Below are positions 10,845 to 22,315 of a stretch of 64,000 bases of DNA, one piece after another. The stretch's first letter is position 1; each line of letters opens with the position of its first letter. Where the stretch lies: assembly GCA_000469685.2 (NCBI GenBank), contig LS997564.1, positions 31,444,843-31,508,842 on the forward strand. The letters are read 5' to 3'. This DNA comes from Haemonchus contortus. Taxonomy: Eukaryota; Nematoda; Chromadorea; Rhabditida; Trichostrongylidae. The notes beneath the pieces are model-generated. The model saw only the letters and a list, made by a program, of their open reading frames with translations. It was not told where the DNA came from and searched no databases. Made by a program: the position numbers and the translations under genes.

Positions 10845-11219
10845 TGAGGAAATGGAGTCTCTACGAGAAATGGCACGCAAGAGGTGTTTGGACGAGATTT
10901 AACTTGCTTCCATCGCGCAAAGAGCTGACTACATTGGGCCGGAATTGTCCGAGACCACTTTTTACTGTAGCCATGGGTTATGGCAAGTTGTTCAAATTTC
11001 CTACATGGATCTCTCTTGAGGTAGCGCAGCTTCTACAACACCGTTGAAACTCGTCCAGTATGGGTGTGGCATTCGCACGATACGATTTCCGGCCCCTTAT
11101 TGTGCCCCACCCAGGCCGTTTCTAGACCTTTTAGCAACAGGTATTGTACAAGACGGAGCCTCAAATTCATAATATTGTTAAATCTCTGAAACCACTTTTA
11201 TCGTGAACTGCGCCTTTAA
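10845..11219 (-). mobile_element. MITE family B, partial copy
   Basis: It shares CGCAAAGAGCTGACTACAT, TTCCTACATGG and GAAACTCGTCC with the copies at 16571 and 55381, and ends in the common terminal repeat TATCGTGAACTGCGCCTTTAA. Confidence 0.65.
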
Positions 11220-12178
11220 GACGGATAACGGACGCGGCAGTTCAGAGTCGTACAAAAGTAGCGAAGAAAACTCGAGCATCGGTCTATTCAGGGGGTATAA
11301 TTCTTCATAAATGCAGTCAAATTTTGGGTTGAACGAGAATGTGAGTTCTAATGTGAGAAAATTTGCATGAAAGAGGTAAGCGCGCTGTCCAAGAGTGTGT
11401 GCGCTGTTTTGTACAGCTGGCTACAGTAAACCTGCGTGGGAGGTGTTCGTCCAGGTGTGAAAAGTGCAGTTTTCGATAGCCTCTACAACGCCACAAGAGC
11501 TCGTCCTCTTTGATTGCATATCGGCATCTCCTAAACTGATTTCAAGACCCTTAATACGTCCTGCTGTTTTCCGACCCTCGTGGTCAAGGAATAGTCGCGC
11601 TTCATGAGCCCTTGAGGTTCGGAAAATGGCGTGCCTTGTGCTGTTCTTGAGTCGCATGATCATCTCAGGAAGAAGTCTCGGGAACCTTTTTTATCGTGAA
11701 CTGTACTTTCGAGGCTCCTGCATGGTAACATTGATCATTAAGAAATATTCAATATTTTCCAGTAAATTCTCCCGAAAATCAAGCCGTGCACACCGCATCC
11801 TATCGCGCGCTATGTAAGGGACTATTTGAATTCCTAGTGGGAGGGTGTGGTAACGCCGTAGGACCAATGCCGTTTGCTCTAGGAGTTCGGGAGAAGTACC
11901 GTCATCTAGCAAGGAGACATCTATCAAGGAATAGTCGCGCTTCATGAACTCCATTATGTCGGACGCCCGACAGCCGTCCGCCGAGCTTGTTTAGTGGGAA
12001 ACTCACCATGGACACATGAAACTATAGCCATACAAAAAAGATCTTGAAGAGGATCTTGAAGAGAAAAATCCGCTAAAACTGCTAACTCTGCCGTATCTGG
12101 CTAAGAGGCTACGTCTTATTGTAAGAGACCAGCGCCCGAGATTGGAACTCCGGTGTAGGCGACGGCTTTCACTAACCT
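11220..12178. other. Repeat-derived intergenic sequence
   Basis: No gene seen. It contains an isolated terminal repeat like that of MITE families A and B (TTTTATCGTGAACTGTACTT, about 11687) and a 22-bp direct repeat AAGGAATAGTCGCGCTTCATG at about 11585 and 11929. Confidence 0.45.
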
Positions 12179-12286
12179 ACTTCCATCAAAGAAGTCTCTT
12201 CCAGATGCTTATCAGCAATACTGATAAAGGACGTAGTTATGTCACACAAATTTCTATAGGTAGAGCCGTGGGTATTTCGACTAGAG
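12179..12286 (+). repeat. ~108-bp direct repeat, left copy
   Basis: It runs from CTTCCATCAAAGAAGTCTC to GGTATTTCGACTAGAG and recurs at 12658-12766 with only a few differences, flanking a piece of a long-TIR transposon. Confidence 0.85.
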
Positions 12287-12657
12287 AAAAAATGGTACCA
12301 AAATGATCAGAAAAGCATGAATAATGCAATGGTCTTTTTTCTGCTCAGTTTTCAAATATGACAGCTGCCCTACAACTCACTGAATACTTTCAATTGAGGA
12401 GAATGCCTTCTGGTTATAATTATGGCGAGCGTCGCCGCTAATGACGTACCCCCAGGAACTTCGGTGGACCGAGGACTTAAAAATCAAAGTTTTTTAAATT
12501 TTGAACTCACCATTTTACAGACCTCGACGAGCTGAGTCGAACTATATAACATCATACATGAAAAAAGTGTAAACTCACCTAGTTATAGAGAAAAGACGAA
12601 AAAGACGCGGATCCGCGTCTTTTTCGCCTTTTTTTGAATAATTAGGGAGGGTATTGT
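12287..12657. mobile_element. Solo terminal arm of the long-TIR element seen at 40374-42965
   Basis: It matches the last ~370 bp of the right arm of that element, including the terminus GGGAGGGTATTG|TA and the subterminal palindrome GACGCGGATCCGCGTC. The rest of the element is missing; the sequence begins abruptly at AAAAAATGGTACC. Confidence 0.85.
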
Positions 12658-12766
12658 ACTTCCATCAAAGAAATCTCTTCCAGATACTTATCAGCAATAC
12701 TGATAAAGGACGTAGTTATGTCACACAAATTTCTATAGGTAGAGCCGTGGGTATTTCGACTAGAGC
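12658..12766 (+). repeat. ~108-bp direct repeat, right copy
   Basis: Second copy of the unit at 12179-12286. It begins directly after the transposon terminus. Confidence 0.85.
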
Positions 12767-13364
12767 CCACCAGCCACAGATTCAAGGAATTCGCAGTGTC
12801 TTCAAATTCTGAATCGTGCAACGAGGAAGCAAGGTAAGTTTCTTTCTAATTCGAAGATGTTAAGACAGAAGAAACACCTGAATGTGATCTAAAGAGGTAA
12901 CACTTTCTTCCCACATTTTCTTAAGAGCCCTTTGCAATTAGTGGGGCAAAACTCATGAATGAATCCAGAATTGTGCTGGCACCGTCATGTACCAAGCTCA
13001 TTTAGAAAGATGCTCCTCTGAACATTCCCTTCCCTTCCAGGACACTCTATCTTGAAGATCATTCCACTTACGGAATAGCATTCGCCATGTCATTGTGTTT
13101 AATGAAGAGCGCGCCACATCGGGGTGGATTGGGTGGAGCCAGTGTCGCAGTTATGGTCGATCTGTAAGTCCTCTTCAGAAAAGCTCAATGAGACTGAAAA
13201 CTGCTTACATAAGTGGAATGGAAACACTGTTACAAACGTAGATTTAACTGCTTACCACTTTGAAATAAATTATATGGCACCACTTGAACAACCTTACTAC
13301 TTTAACTCTTGAGAATCATCAATCCGATAATCCGGTGCACAATCGCGGAAGGTACAGGCATCAA

Positions 13365-13565
13365 CTAACGCCCGAATTCGCGAAAATAAGCAGAGAAGCG
13401 ATGAGAAGTCTCTGAAGAGTGTTCCAGCCTCAAAATCTGGCTCGGCTCTTCATATAAAGTCTGCTCCGACGAGAAAACCTCATTGCTCTCTGCTGGCACC
13501 GTATGGAAAAGAGCCAAAAGTGCAAGCAGAACTCTCAAGAGTACAGTAGGATCGATCACATCCAT
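13365..13565 (-). CDS. Candidate small secreted peptide (66 aa)
   Basis: A short minus-strand frame starts at 13565, 16 nt after a good acceptor (CTCTCTTCCAG|GAAGCC) that could serve cis- or trans-splicing. Residues ~8-25 form a signal-peptide-like hydrophobic stretch (VLLRVLLALLALFHTVPA, with a plausible cleavage after PA). The mature part is polar and acidic, then ends in RFSAYFREFGR followed by a stop; a C-terminal Gly-Arg can serve as an amidation and processing signal. A GTTAGT donor overlaps the stop (GGGC|GTTAGT), so the frame could instead be a first exon. No family is recognised. A spurious short ORF cannot be excluded. Confidence 0.35.
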   Translation of the reverse strand: MDVIDPTVLLRVLLALLALFHTVPAESNEVFSSEQTLYEEPSQILRLEHSSETSHRFSAYFREFGR

Positions 13566-13933
13566 AGAAGTTATGGCTTCCTGGAAGAGAGGCTTGTAAG
13601 CAGATCGGCTTGCAACTGAACCCATGGAAGACGATGTTTTTGAGAACGGAGTGACCCTCGATGCTTCTTTTTTTTCACATCGGAATGAACATCTACGAAT
13701 ACTCTGTATGCTCACGATAATACTCACGCACTTCTGTCGAGAAGTCAACACATAGTGAATTAACTCGTAGCCCAAGGAAGTGCAACGTGAGGAACATCCG
13801 AGAACATCGACAGTATGGGTTTTCCTGCATTGCCTGGTGCCTCAGAGGCTTGAAGTCTATAGAAACCTGATGAGCATGCAGTCAGCATCATTCAGCGCCC
13901 TCTAGAACAGGCAGTGCCCAGAATTTCCAGATA

Positions 13934-14340
13934 TTAGGTTGGCAAATAAGTCCTGCGACAGAAAATTTGAAGCGTTGAAAATTTGCATCAACGGTGTGAA
14001 CACGGTAGCAAGGATGATAAAGTTGTAGGACGTTCGCCGGGCAATCAACACATGAGTGAATAAGGACACGCGTGTGGGCTTTCACAGTATTACGGTCAAT
14101 GAATGAACATCACCCGATTCGTATCATCACCTTCTACCAAGCACGCCAAGGAAAAAACGCGGGTGTAGCGGCTCGGAATATCAGCAATCTATTCGATGCC
14201 AGCACTGCTCACCGATGGACGGTCAACAATCGGTTGGATCTCTTCACTGAAGGAGATACTAGCCTTCGGAGTAACGCAAGTATCGTCCCTTAATTTAATG
14301 GAGGTTGTAGGGATCCATCCACTATGAGTTGCTAAACTCA
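13934..14340 (+). mobile_element. Bandit-like mariner, 5' end and decayed transposase
   Basis: The terminus TTAGGTTGGCAAATAAGT at 13934 is preceded by TA. A frame from 14102 begins MNEHHPIRIITFYQ and continues with AARNISNLF, the helix-turn-helix start of irritans-type mariner transposases; the Ancylostoma 'bandit' element belongs there by general knowledge. At 14295-14335 the frame jumps to HHYELL, a motif from the middle of the catalytic core, so an internal part is deleted. No 3' terminal repeat was found, so the element is truncated. Confidence 0.75.
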
Positions 14341-16570
14341 GACTAAATGGACTCAGCTATCGCTTGTCCCTATGATCTCCTTTATTTGGCCAATGGGGTC
14401 AGAGAAGGACGATCAGACCGTAAATCAGGTCCCCACAGAGGGAGAACGCACGTCGAAAATTCGCTTTAGACTCACGTAAGAAGTTCACCGATCCCGCTTG
14501 GCTCCAGGTTACTCATCAGTCGTACTCCCGGAGTGCTCCCCCTTCTAACTACCATGTGCTTCGCCTTTTTGTGCACCCCGTTGAGGGAAGGAAATTCGTA
14601 ACTTAATGTGATCCAAAAACGGCAGTCAATTACTTCTTCGAATCACAGCTCCCTCACTCCTGAAGAGATGGCATCAGTGATTGGCTCAAAAGATGAAAGA
14701 AGGTTGTTGACTTCTACGGGAAATATTTTTTCCGAAAATTGATTGGTATGAAAAAATTTAGAAATGATTTAAAAAAGGTCTCCATTTTGTCGCAGGACTT
14801 ATTTGCCAACCTAATACATGCGAGTGCTGGGAGTGGAAACATCAGTACAACCTCACCATTCCTTTTCAGACTCAAGCCCACTGCTATCTCGCTCGAGCGT
14901 CAGACGAAAGAGAAAAAAACAAAAAACCCTAGTAACAGCAAAAGTAGCGAACTTTTTTCAGCCTCTAGGAGTAGGAAATTAAATAAAGGATCGCAGAGCA
15001 TAAAAGAATAGGAGAAAATATTGCCTCATTACTCGGCGATCAGCTGAGGACTCGACAGCGTCCTTCCTGTGACCCTTGGGGACCACTGGATATTCCTAGG
15101 GGAAGTTGCCTTTAACCCATTGACAGGTGTCACAGGGGATACATCAGGTAGTTTATTGTGATCCCTTTACTCTGTACGAAAGCAAGACTCCATCTTCAGT
15201 GGTTTAAATACAGCCTTCGCGAATATCACATCACAAAGTCAACTACACATATATCTTTCTTGAAAAGGCAATCATAGTTTAGTTCATGGAGCTGTCTTAT
15301 GACTTTGCAGCACTTTACCATCATTTTGTTCATATTTATAGATGTAAATACGTACTTTGTTCATTGTTCAAAAAGTACCTAGTTTCAGTGACAAAAATCT
15401 TTGTCAGCAGACGCAAGGATATCCTCGTTATCCCCCGTTGCATAATCGAGGCGAAGTGCGCGGACCAAATCGGATGTTCAGCGATCATTGTGAGATCCGT
15501 TTAATTTCGTTGCAAGGTGCAGGCTCACCATGATGTCCCTGTTGGATGAGGCTTTTGGCGCTGATCAAACCCGCTCACGTACTAGATTTTGATCAAGGTT
15601 TGTATAATGGCAATTAAATACACACGTGATCCCATCTGCGATTCGTACGTATCAGCAGAAGCATAGTTCTCCCGAACTGGTCCGATATCAAACAGATAGT
15701 TCATCGAGAGCTTACCGTATTTGGGACGGTACAAACTGAAACCTTGACACCTGGCTATACGAGCTTATTGACCCTTCTGCTATTCATCCCCGAACCAGGG
15801 ATTGAAGATGATTCTCAAGATGATGTGGGTAACCTTTTCCCTGCTTGTTCCTTGGCTTTGACTTGTCTCGTTTCGATTTTTCGTTTCGTGTACGTCCTAT
15901 TACTAGCCTTGTATCGGTGCTTCGTATGAGGCGAGTAAATAGGCTGAGTATCTGTTTATCCCATGGATCCTGAATCATGCGTTGTTCTCATGAAACTACG
16001 AATTCAGGGAAACAGTTGTTCATGCAACCTGGCGAAAGTCATACATGGATGGCGTTGCTGTCAAAAATCAATGAAGATGAGAAAAAAAGGCTATCTCGAA
16101 AGATATTCCGGTAGCTTACATTGCCACATAGAATGAATTGTCCTATTCACCCTAACCCTGAATGTGACTAAAAGGTTCTATTGTGTAAAGTTTTGTTTTC
16201 GGGCGAACCTTCTCATTTCGAAGGGAACAATATAGGTGTGATCAGTGGTTCCTGCAATTTTCGAAAAATTGTGGGTTCATGGCTCAACCTTCATAACGAA
16301 CCTGTTATGAAAAAGTTAATGTATTCAGCGTCAATTTGTTGTACGCTCTACTTCCAAAGTTATCGTGTGCAATCTGAGATGCCTTTCCGAGCAAGTTCTC
16401 GGCGAAAAAATTCCATCTTAAGCCTTGTATGAAGTCTAAATTGTGCCGAATTTTCCAGTGATGAAGCAAAAGTTTTCGCTGTGGACGCGAATTTAGCACG
16501 TCACCTTCGAATAATGGACACGACTCTAGCCTTACTGTCTACACATGAGTAAGTCCCTTCTTTCATCCAC
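14341..16570. other. Intergenic; one dispersed repeat recognised
   Basis: The part at 14930-15110 (CAGCCTCTAGGAGTAG .. GGATATTCCTAGGGGAAG) is repeated, with an extra insertion, at 48310-48620. Elsewhere only short open frames without clear splice support were seen. Confidence 0.45.
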
Positions 16571-17084
16571 TTAAAGGCACAGTTCGCGATAAAAATGGTT
16601 TCTAAGATTTTCCCATAGGATGAATTCGAGGCTCCTCGTATACCACATCTGGCGCCATCAGGTCGAAAAAAGGCCTAGTTAGGGCGTTCTAAGTTTGTAT
16701 CGCGTGTATCCTCAGACGAGTCTCACCAGCATGGCAAAGGCCGAACCATATACAAGGGGTCCCATGTAGGAGGCTCAAGCAACTCGTCATGATCCATAGG
16801 GTAGTGGAAGGTAGTTCTGTACAGTTCTGTATTGATGTAGTCAGCTCCTTGCGCAATTGCAACAGCTGAAAACTCGTCCGAACATCCCTTTCATGTTATT
16901 TCCGTTTTGGCGATATCGTCCAACTTCTATTATATTTTCACTACTTTGAGGGACCTTGAATATCTCGAAACTGAATGTTTTCACGCTTTCTCCACTACCG
17001 ATGAACTATTCCCATCATTCTACACTACCGCTTTTTGAATTAAAAGTGGTACCTCAAAGTTATCGTGAAGTGTTCTTTCAGTAT
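16571..17084 (+). mobile_element. MITE family B, full-length-looking copy (514 bp)
   Basis: It starts TTAAAGGCACAGTTCGCGAT and ends with the inverse AAGTTATCGTGAAGTGTTCT. The interior contains GATGTAGTCAGCTCCTTGCG and GAAAACTCGTCCG, shared with the copies at 10845, 26320 and 55381. No coding capacity. Confidence 0.75.
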
Positions 17085-17179
17085 GCAGAACAACGAGGAG
17101 AGGGTAACTAATGATCCAAAGGGTGTTCGGGGTAAATGGAATGAGGGCGGAATGGGAGTAAATCACCCGTAGACAGGTT

Positions 17180-18060
17180 CAATTACCGTTGTCGCCCGCT
17201 GCATCGGCGGATCGCTCGGGCTGGCGGTCGGGACGGCATGACCGGCGTCCTACGCGCGCTCCCAAGCTCAGCACCCTCTGCCACGCGGGCATTTTAGGCC
17301 TTGTGTCTACGCCAAGCACCGTGGGTTGGTACTGCCTCAGCAGTGCACAACGGGGGTTGCTAGCCCAGCGCCGAGCTCCCTTGGACGCTGGGCGCACGGT
17401 CCGACCATGGCCTACATGGGCTAGCCCTTGCTAGCCAAGGATAACTGTGATATGAATGGATGTTACCAACCCTCTACATACAAAAAGCACTATGGTGAGA
17501 AAAGGTTCAATAAATGCGAATAAATGCAAAAGTAACAATATGAAAAGTACTATGAAAAAAGGCATGAAACTATACACATGAGTATAAACGACACTCAACC
17601 TACGAATTGGGTACGATCCTGATTAGTCCTCATCCGGGCCCATCCAAGTCGTCCCACCTCCTGTCGGCAGTGCTCCTCCAAGGTCCTTCTGGCTGCGGAC
17701 CATTCATCCTGATGTTTCCAGCTTGCTCCACTCCGCAGCGATGGCACCTCTCGTGCATAGCAACAATGTGGTGCTACGAACCCATCGGAGGTTGCTTCGG
17801 TGACTTTGCCGTCGAATAGCTCTAGTAGATAACGAAGGCAGGCGGCTGCGACGATGACGACGGCGACGACTGAATGATGCGTCGTCGCATAGCGGCTAGA
17901 GCCCACTGCCACGTGGCAACTCTAGCTCTCTGCAGCGTACGGTGCCTTTCCGGGCGGGACTGCTGGCGCGACACGCCAGGCCGACCTTTAAGTCGTCCGA
18001 ACGGCACGACAACCGTCATATGCCCTCGGTTAATACTAAGTTCCCATCTCTTACTTCGTG
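17180..18060 (-). other. GC-rich block of probable retroelement origin
   Basis: The stretches 17180-17440 and 17600-18010 are visibly more GC-rich than their surroundings. The first contains a local inverted repeat (GCTAGCCCAGCGCC .. GGACGCTGGGC). Minus-strand frames at 17595-17912 (EEHCRQEVGRLGWARMRTNQ) and 17822-18214 are basic and look like decayed retroelement coding sequence, but I cannot place them in a named domain. The family is uncertain. Confidence 0.35.
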
Positions 18061-18204
18061 ATCGCAACAGAAAACCAGGGAGCCACCTTATTTCATCATC
18101 AGACTTTTGAGTATAAATATTTTGGCGTTTATCAATTCCGTTTTGGGGTGGACCTGAACATTGGCCTTCATTTGCAATCAAAGCGGTGTTTGAATGCATA
18201 TGTG

Positions 18205-18317
18205 TCCTATCCAATGACTTTCTGTGGACAGCCGATGAAAAAAGAGGTGCTTTTATCTTCCTGTACTAGCTCAATACCATTCAATCGACCTCGGGGGAAA
18301 GTCTTTGCTTGTCCTGG
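18205..18317 (-). mobile_element. tRNA-derived SINE, partial copy
   Basis: It contains GGACAGCCGATG, GTGCTTTTATCTTCC, GACCTCGGG and TTTGCTTGTCCTGG, the body of the SINE family without the pol III head. Confidence 0.45.
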
Positions 18318-18998
18318 ATGAGTACCGACAATATGAGCCGTGAATTCCAAGGTCTAATGCTACCATGCTACAAGAGAACTCTAGAGTTGGGTCTTTTGGA
18401 ACAGATTGTGCACGATTTTGTGAACCACGGTATGGGCGGCCTTTCAGCAAGTATTTGATACTAATACTTCCTCAAAGGTTTCTCACGGAAGTTTTGTTGG
18501 GGTAAATTTAAGCCTACAGACTGATTCTTCTAGACACACACATGTCCTTATTCAGGGACAACATATTGATTCGAACGGGAGTATTTAAAAAGATGATTTT
18601 AGTCGTCTTCTGAGCAAACGATTTCACGGGAAGTTGGAAGGAGAACTAGTTACCGCTCCATTAGATTTTTTCAATGAATCCGGAAGCAATGTAAGCGAAA
18701 GAAATTGGAGTACACGAGATGTGAGAGCTCTTTCATTATGAAAACACGTCGGGTACTAACCTAGCACACAGCAAATCACTCAAGATTTCCGAAATATTTT
18801 TTTATTTAGTTGATTTTCGTCGAACAGATGCGAAAATGTACGACCCTTGCTAAGCCCTCTATTAGTGTGATGCTAAGGAAGAGAAACCGTATGACAAAAA
18901 AGATCCTCATCCAATCACCATTTCTTTGCAGTCCCAAACCGGTTCAACGATCAGGTTTGGGAAATTTGATTAGAGCTCTGAGAACGGTTTCTCCCTAA
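18318..18998 (+). CDS. Candidate exons of an unidentified gene
   Basis: Three open segments carry splice signals. One is 18318-18429, starting ATG and reading MSREFQGLMLPCYKRTLELG then LLEQIVHDFVNH, with donor G|GTATGG. The second is 18603-18690, with acceptor TTTTAG and reading RLLSKRFHGKLEGELVTAPL, with donor AAT|GTAAGC. The third is 18810-18998, after acceptor TTTATTTAG, in phase with the second, reading to a stop and containing MLRKRNRMTKK. The first and second do not share phase, so an exon is missing or the first belongs elsewhere. No family is recognised. Because a transposon occupies 19057-21299, these could be 5' exons of the gene sketched at 22316-25020. Low confidence. Confidence 0.25.
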
Positions 18999-19056
18999 AA
19001 CCATATTTCGAGTACTACATCACAGTTGTGGTGCAATTTCCACGTACTTGTAAATA

Positions 19057-21299
19057 CAATACTGCTCCTAATTTTTGTTCAACCGACGGTTTGCGACGGA
19101 TTAATCCGTCGCAAAGCGTCGCATCGCCATAACTTTTGTTAAAATGCTCTGATCAAGTTGAAAGTATGATTAGCTGAAAGCTCTACTCATGAAGAATCCA
19201 AACATATAATAATCTTCTGATTTTCTCAAAATTTTCGCCTTCCTTTCCGGGAAAAACGAAAATTGAGTCTCTCAGCACCTGGGGTGTTACTTGCGGATAT
19301 GAGAGCATCGTAAACCCTCCACTTCAATTGAAAACTTCGTTTCCAGTTTTCGAAGGGCCTGAATCGTGCTATAACTGAGGAGAGCATAGAACCCTGATCA
19401 TTTTGATACCCTTCATGACATAATTTAAACTTTTTCAGCTGAAAGCAGCGGTGCAAAGCAAATTATCAGGTTTTTGGACCTTTATTGTTCCTTTCAGCCA
19501 CGTATTTCGTATGACGACCGTATGATTACTTGTGGGGAACCCTGTCATGTTATGAATTTTTAATTTCTTCAATTTTGCAGCATCATTTTCATGGAGGTCA
19601 ATGAGCAAGTGTCAGCACCTGAGGTGCTTCCTGTAGATATAGCATAACCTTAAACTTTCCACTCCAATAGAAATCTTCATTCTGAGCTTTTAAAGACATT
19701 TGGAATATGGTAACATGAAATCGTGGTTATTTTGATATTCCTAATGATACAGTTCAAAAAGTTTCACCTGAAAACAGGGATTTCAATGGTAAACTTTCCA
19801 GAATTTGCTATTTCAGAAGTGCACTTTCTCGGGAATGAATCATTCTGCAATTACTAGGACTTGCGATTATACACATTATATATATACATTTGAATTGTGA
19901 CAAATGTGTGATAAATTGTGAGTGAATCATGTCGCGACGTGACCTGACAGGTCAGAAATCGATCAGCCTTCGCCTACTGTTACCGCAGCCGGCCTAAACC
20001 ACTATTAAATGGTTGATTGAAATGTGTGCAAGTTGAGGCGGCCAATGGCGCAGCGGGAGTGCGTGCGTCTCATGTTTGAACCCGACCTGGATTCCATATG
20101 GGTTCAGATCCTCAGTCGTGCACAGCATTTGCAAATGTTGGAACAACAGTGCTGGCAAGCAATGAGTGCTTCTCTGTGCTAATTTGGCCGGTGTTTAGTG
20201 TCAGTGCCCCACAGTTTCCGTAAAATGAGAATTTGAACAAGCGAAAATTTGTACGCGATTTAAGGTAGTACAGCTAAACTTGATATACACAGAGAAACAG
20301 TATTTATCGTGGCGTGGTCGGTTCATTCTGCCAGCTGCATATCAATATGTGTCGACAAGCGTACTCTTGGCTGGACTTGGCAGTATCGAAGGCGATGAGC
20401 CAATAGAGATCGATGGTGAGGGGTCAATTAGCTCAACGTCCGATTAGGAGGCCATTCATCCTTCTATTATCAGAATATCAGATCACATAACGGAAGTCCT
20501 AGTAATTGCAGAATGATTCATTCCCGAGAAAGTGCACTTCTGAAATAGCAAATTCTGGAAAGTTTACCATTGAAATCCCTGTTTTCAGGTGAAACTTTTT
20601 GAACTGTATCATTAGGAATATCAAAATAACCATGATTTCATGTTACCATATTCCAAATGTCTTTAAAAGCTCAGAATGAAGATTTCTATTGGAGTGGAAA
20701 GTTTAAGGTTATGCTATATCTACAGGAAGCACCTCAGGTGCTGACACTTGCTCATTGACCTCCATGAAAATGATGCTGCAAAATTGAAGAAATTAAAAAT
20801 TCATAACATGACAGGGTTCCCCACAAGTAATCATACGGTCGTCATACGAAATACGTGGCTGAAAGGAACAATAAAGGTCCAAAAACCTGATAATTTGCTT
20901 TGCACCGCTGCTTTCAGCTGAAAAAGTTTAAATTATGTCATGAAGGGTATCAAAATGATCAGGGTTCTATGCTCTCCTCAGTTATAGCACGATTCAGGCC
21001 CTTCGAAAACTGGAAACGAAGTTTTCAATTGAAGTGGAGGGTTTACGATGCTCTCATATCCGCAAGTAACACCCCAGGTGCTGAGAGACTCAATTTTCGT
21101 TTTTCCCGGAAAGGAAGGCGAAAATTTTGAGAAAATCAGAAGATTATTATATATTTGGATTCTTCATGAGTAGAGCTTTCAGCTAATCATACTTTCAACT
21201 TGATCAGAGCATTTTAACAAAAGTTATGGCGATGCGACGCTTTGCGACGGATTAATCCGTCGCAAACCGTCGGTTGAACAAAAATTAGGAGCAGTATTG
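19057..21299. mobile_element. Long-TIR palindromic transposon, 2,243 bp, non-autonomous
   Basis: The left arm (about 19057-19863) and right arm (about 20494-21299), ~806 bp each, are nearly identical inverted copies; even a 76-codon chance frame is conserved exactly between them (19226-19456 and 20900-21130). The termini are CAATACTGCTCCTAATTTTT, flanked by TA at 19055-19056 and 21300-21301. The ~630-bp centre has no transposase but holds a tRNA-like sequence. A subterminal palindrome TTTGCGACGGATTAATCCGT (continuing CGCAAA) lies close to each end. Confidence 0.9.
20037..20120 (+). repeat. tRNA-like (pol III promoter) sequence in the spacer of the long-TIR element
   Basis: An A-box-like TGGCGCAGCGG (about 20046) and B-box-like GGTTCAGATCC (about 20101) lie ~55 nt apart in correct order and orientation. 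The cloverleaf is poor (no matching acceptor stem seen), so it reads as a SINE head or tRNA pseudogene rather than a tRNA gene. Confidence 0.5.
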
Positions 21300-21301
21300 T
21301 A

Positions 21302-22315
21302 TGTACTATCCACGGCGAGGTACAACGTGGAGTAGTGGCTATGCAAAGTAACAAGTCCACCAACTTCCAGAGATCAAAATTAGTTGGGACCAGTTGTCTT
21401 CATCTAAGCTGAGGGCATGAAAATAAGGTTTTGAATGTCACTTGGCTTGGCCAATTCAGCCGATTTTTTTCTGAATGATCAGGCAAGAGGTTGGCACAGA
21501 GGGATTTGTCGACACCAAGTACTTTCTCTATAACGATTGGGATTTCTTTCTCGCCAGCGCTGAGTGTGAATGAGTAATACCCAGTAGATGAGGTGGCCTT
21601 GGTGAGTCTCTTTTTCCCGGATAAAGGCACATGCAATCCTCGATTAGCCATTTTTGCCTTGAAAGCCGTAGATCATCTAGGTTCTTAAAGGATCTCTTGA
21701 TGCTTGAAAATGTTCAACAAAATTGTTCTCACAGATCAAGCAGCTTTATATTTAATCAGGATGTCCTGAAATTGCTAGTTTTTTTCAGCCCTCTATTACA
21801 TTATCTAGGTTCGAAAAATTTTTTGGCAACTTGAATAGGAGTTATGGTGAGTGTTCTTATAAGAAAACCATGTATTATCAGAGTGTTGAAGGGTAAAAGG
21901 AAAAAATCTTCTGGAGTTGGTCAATCCCTTCCGAGGGATGTGCTCCCGCATGCGACTTCCATTCCATTCAGAATCGTGGTGGTGGATTGCACGCGTATGT
22001 GGCCTATATAATGGCTTGCAGTGGCCAGCCGTTATAATACAGTCAGTGCTTCTATGTTCCCAGAAGAGTCTGGTACCAATTAACCGACCCCGGAGGGATG
22101 GAAGGCTTGGTTGGCCCAGGCGGATATTGTTCGGGACTCAGATCGAGATCAGAGAGTTCCCAGGCGAAAGATGAGGAATCGTTGCATCACACGGTCAAGG
22201 ATAACTGACTGGAACTTTTAGCCACTGGCTTGACTCTGTCAAAGTAATGTGAAATAACTATGTGGTTTTTTGTAGCGAGCTCGGTAGAATTATATACTAC
22301 ATGCGCATTTTTTAG
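21302..22315. other. Intergenic, with SINE copy
   Basis: No gene recognised. A diverged SINE copy occupies about 21980-22175 (GGCCAGCCGTTATAATACAG .. GGGATGGAAGGCTTGGTTGG). The minus frame at 21400-21651 is open but not recognised. Confidence 0.45.

Noticed and set aside
20037..20120. Functional tRNA gene
   Set aside because: A- and B-box-like sequences are present but no acceptor stem or convincing anticodon arm could be drawn; it lies in a transposon spacer.
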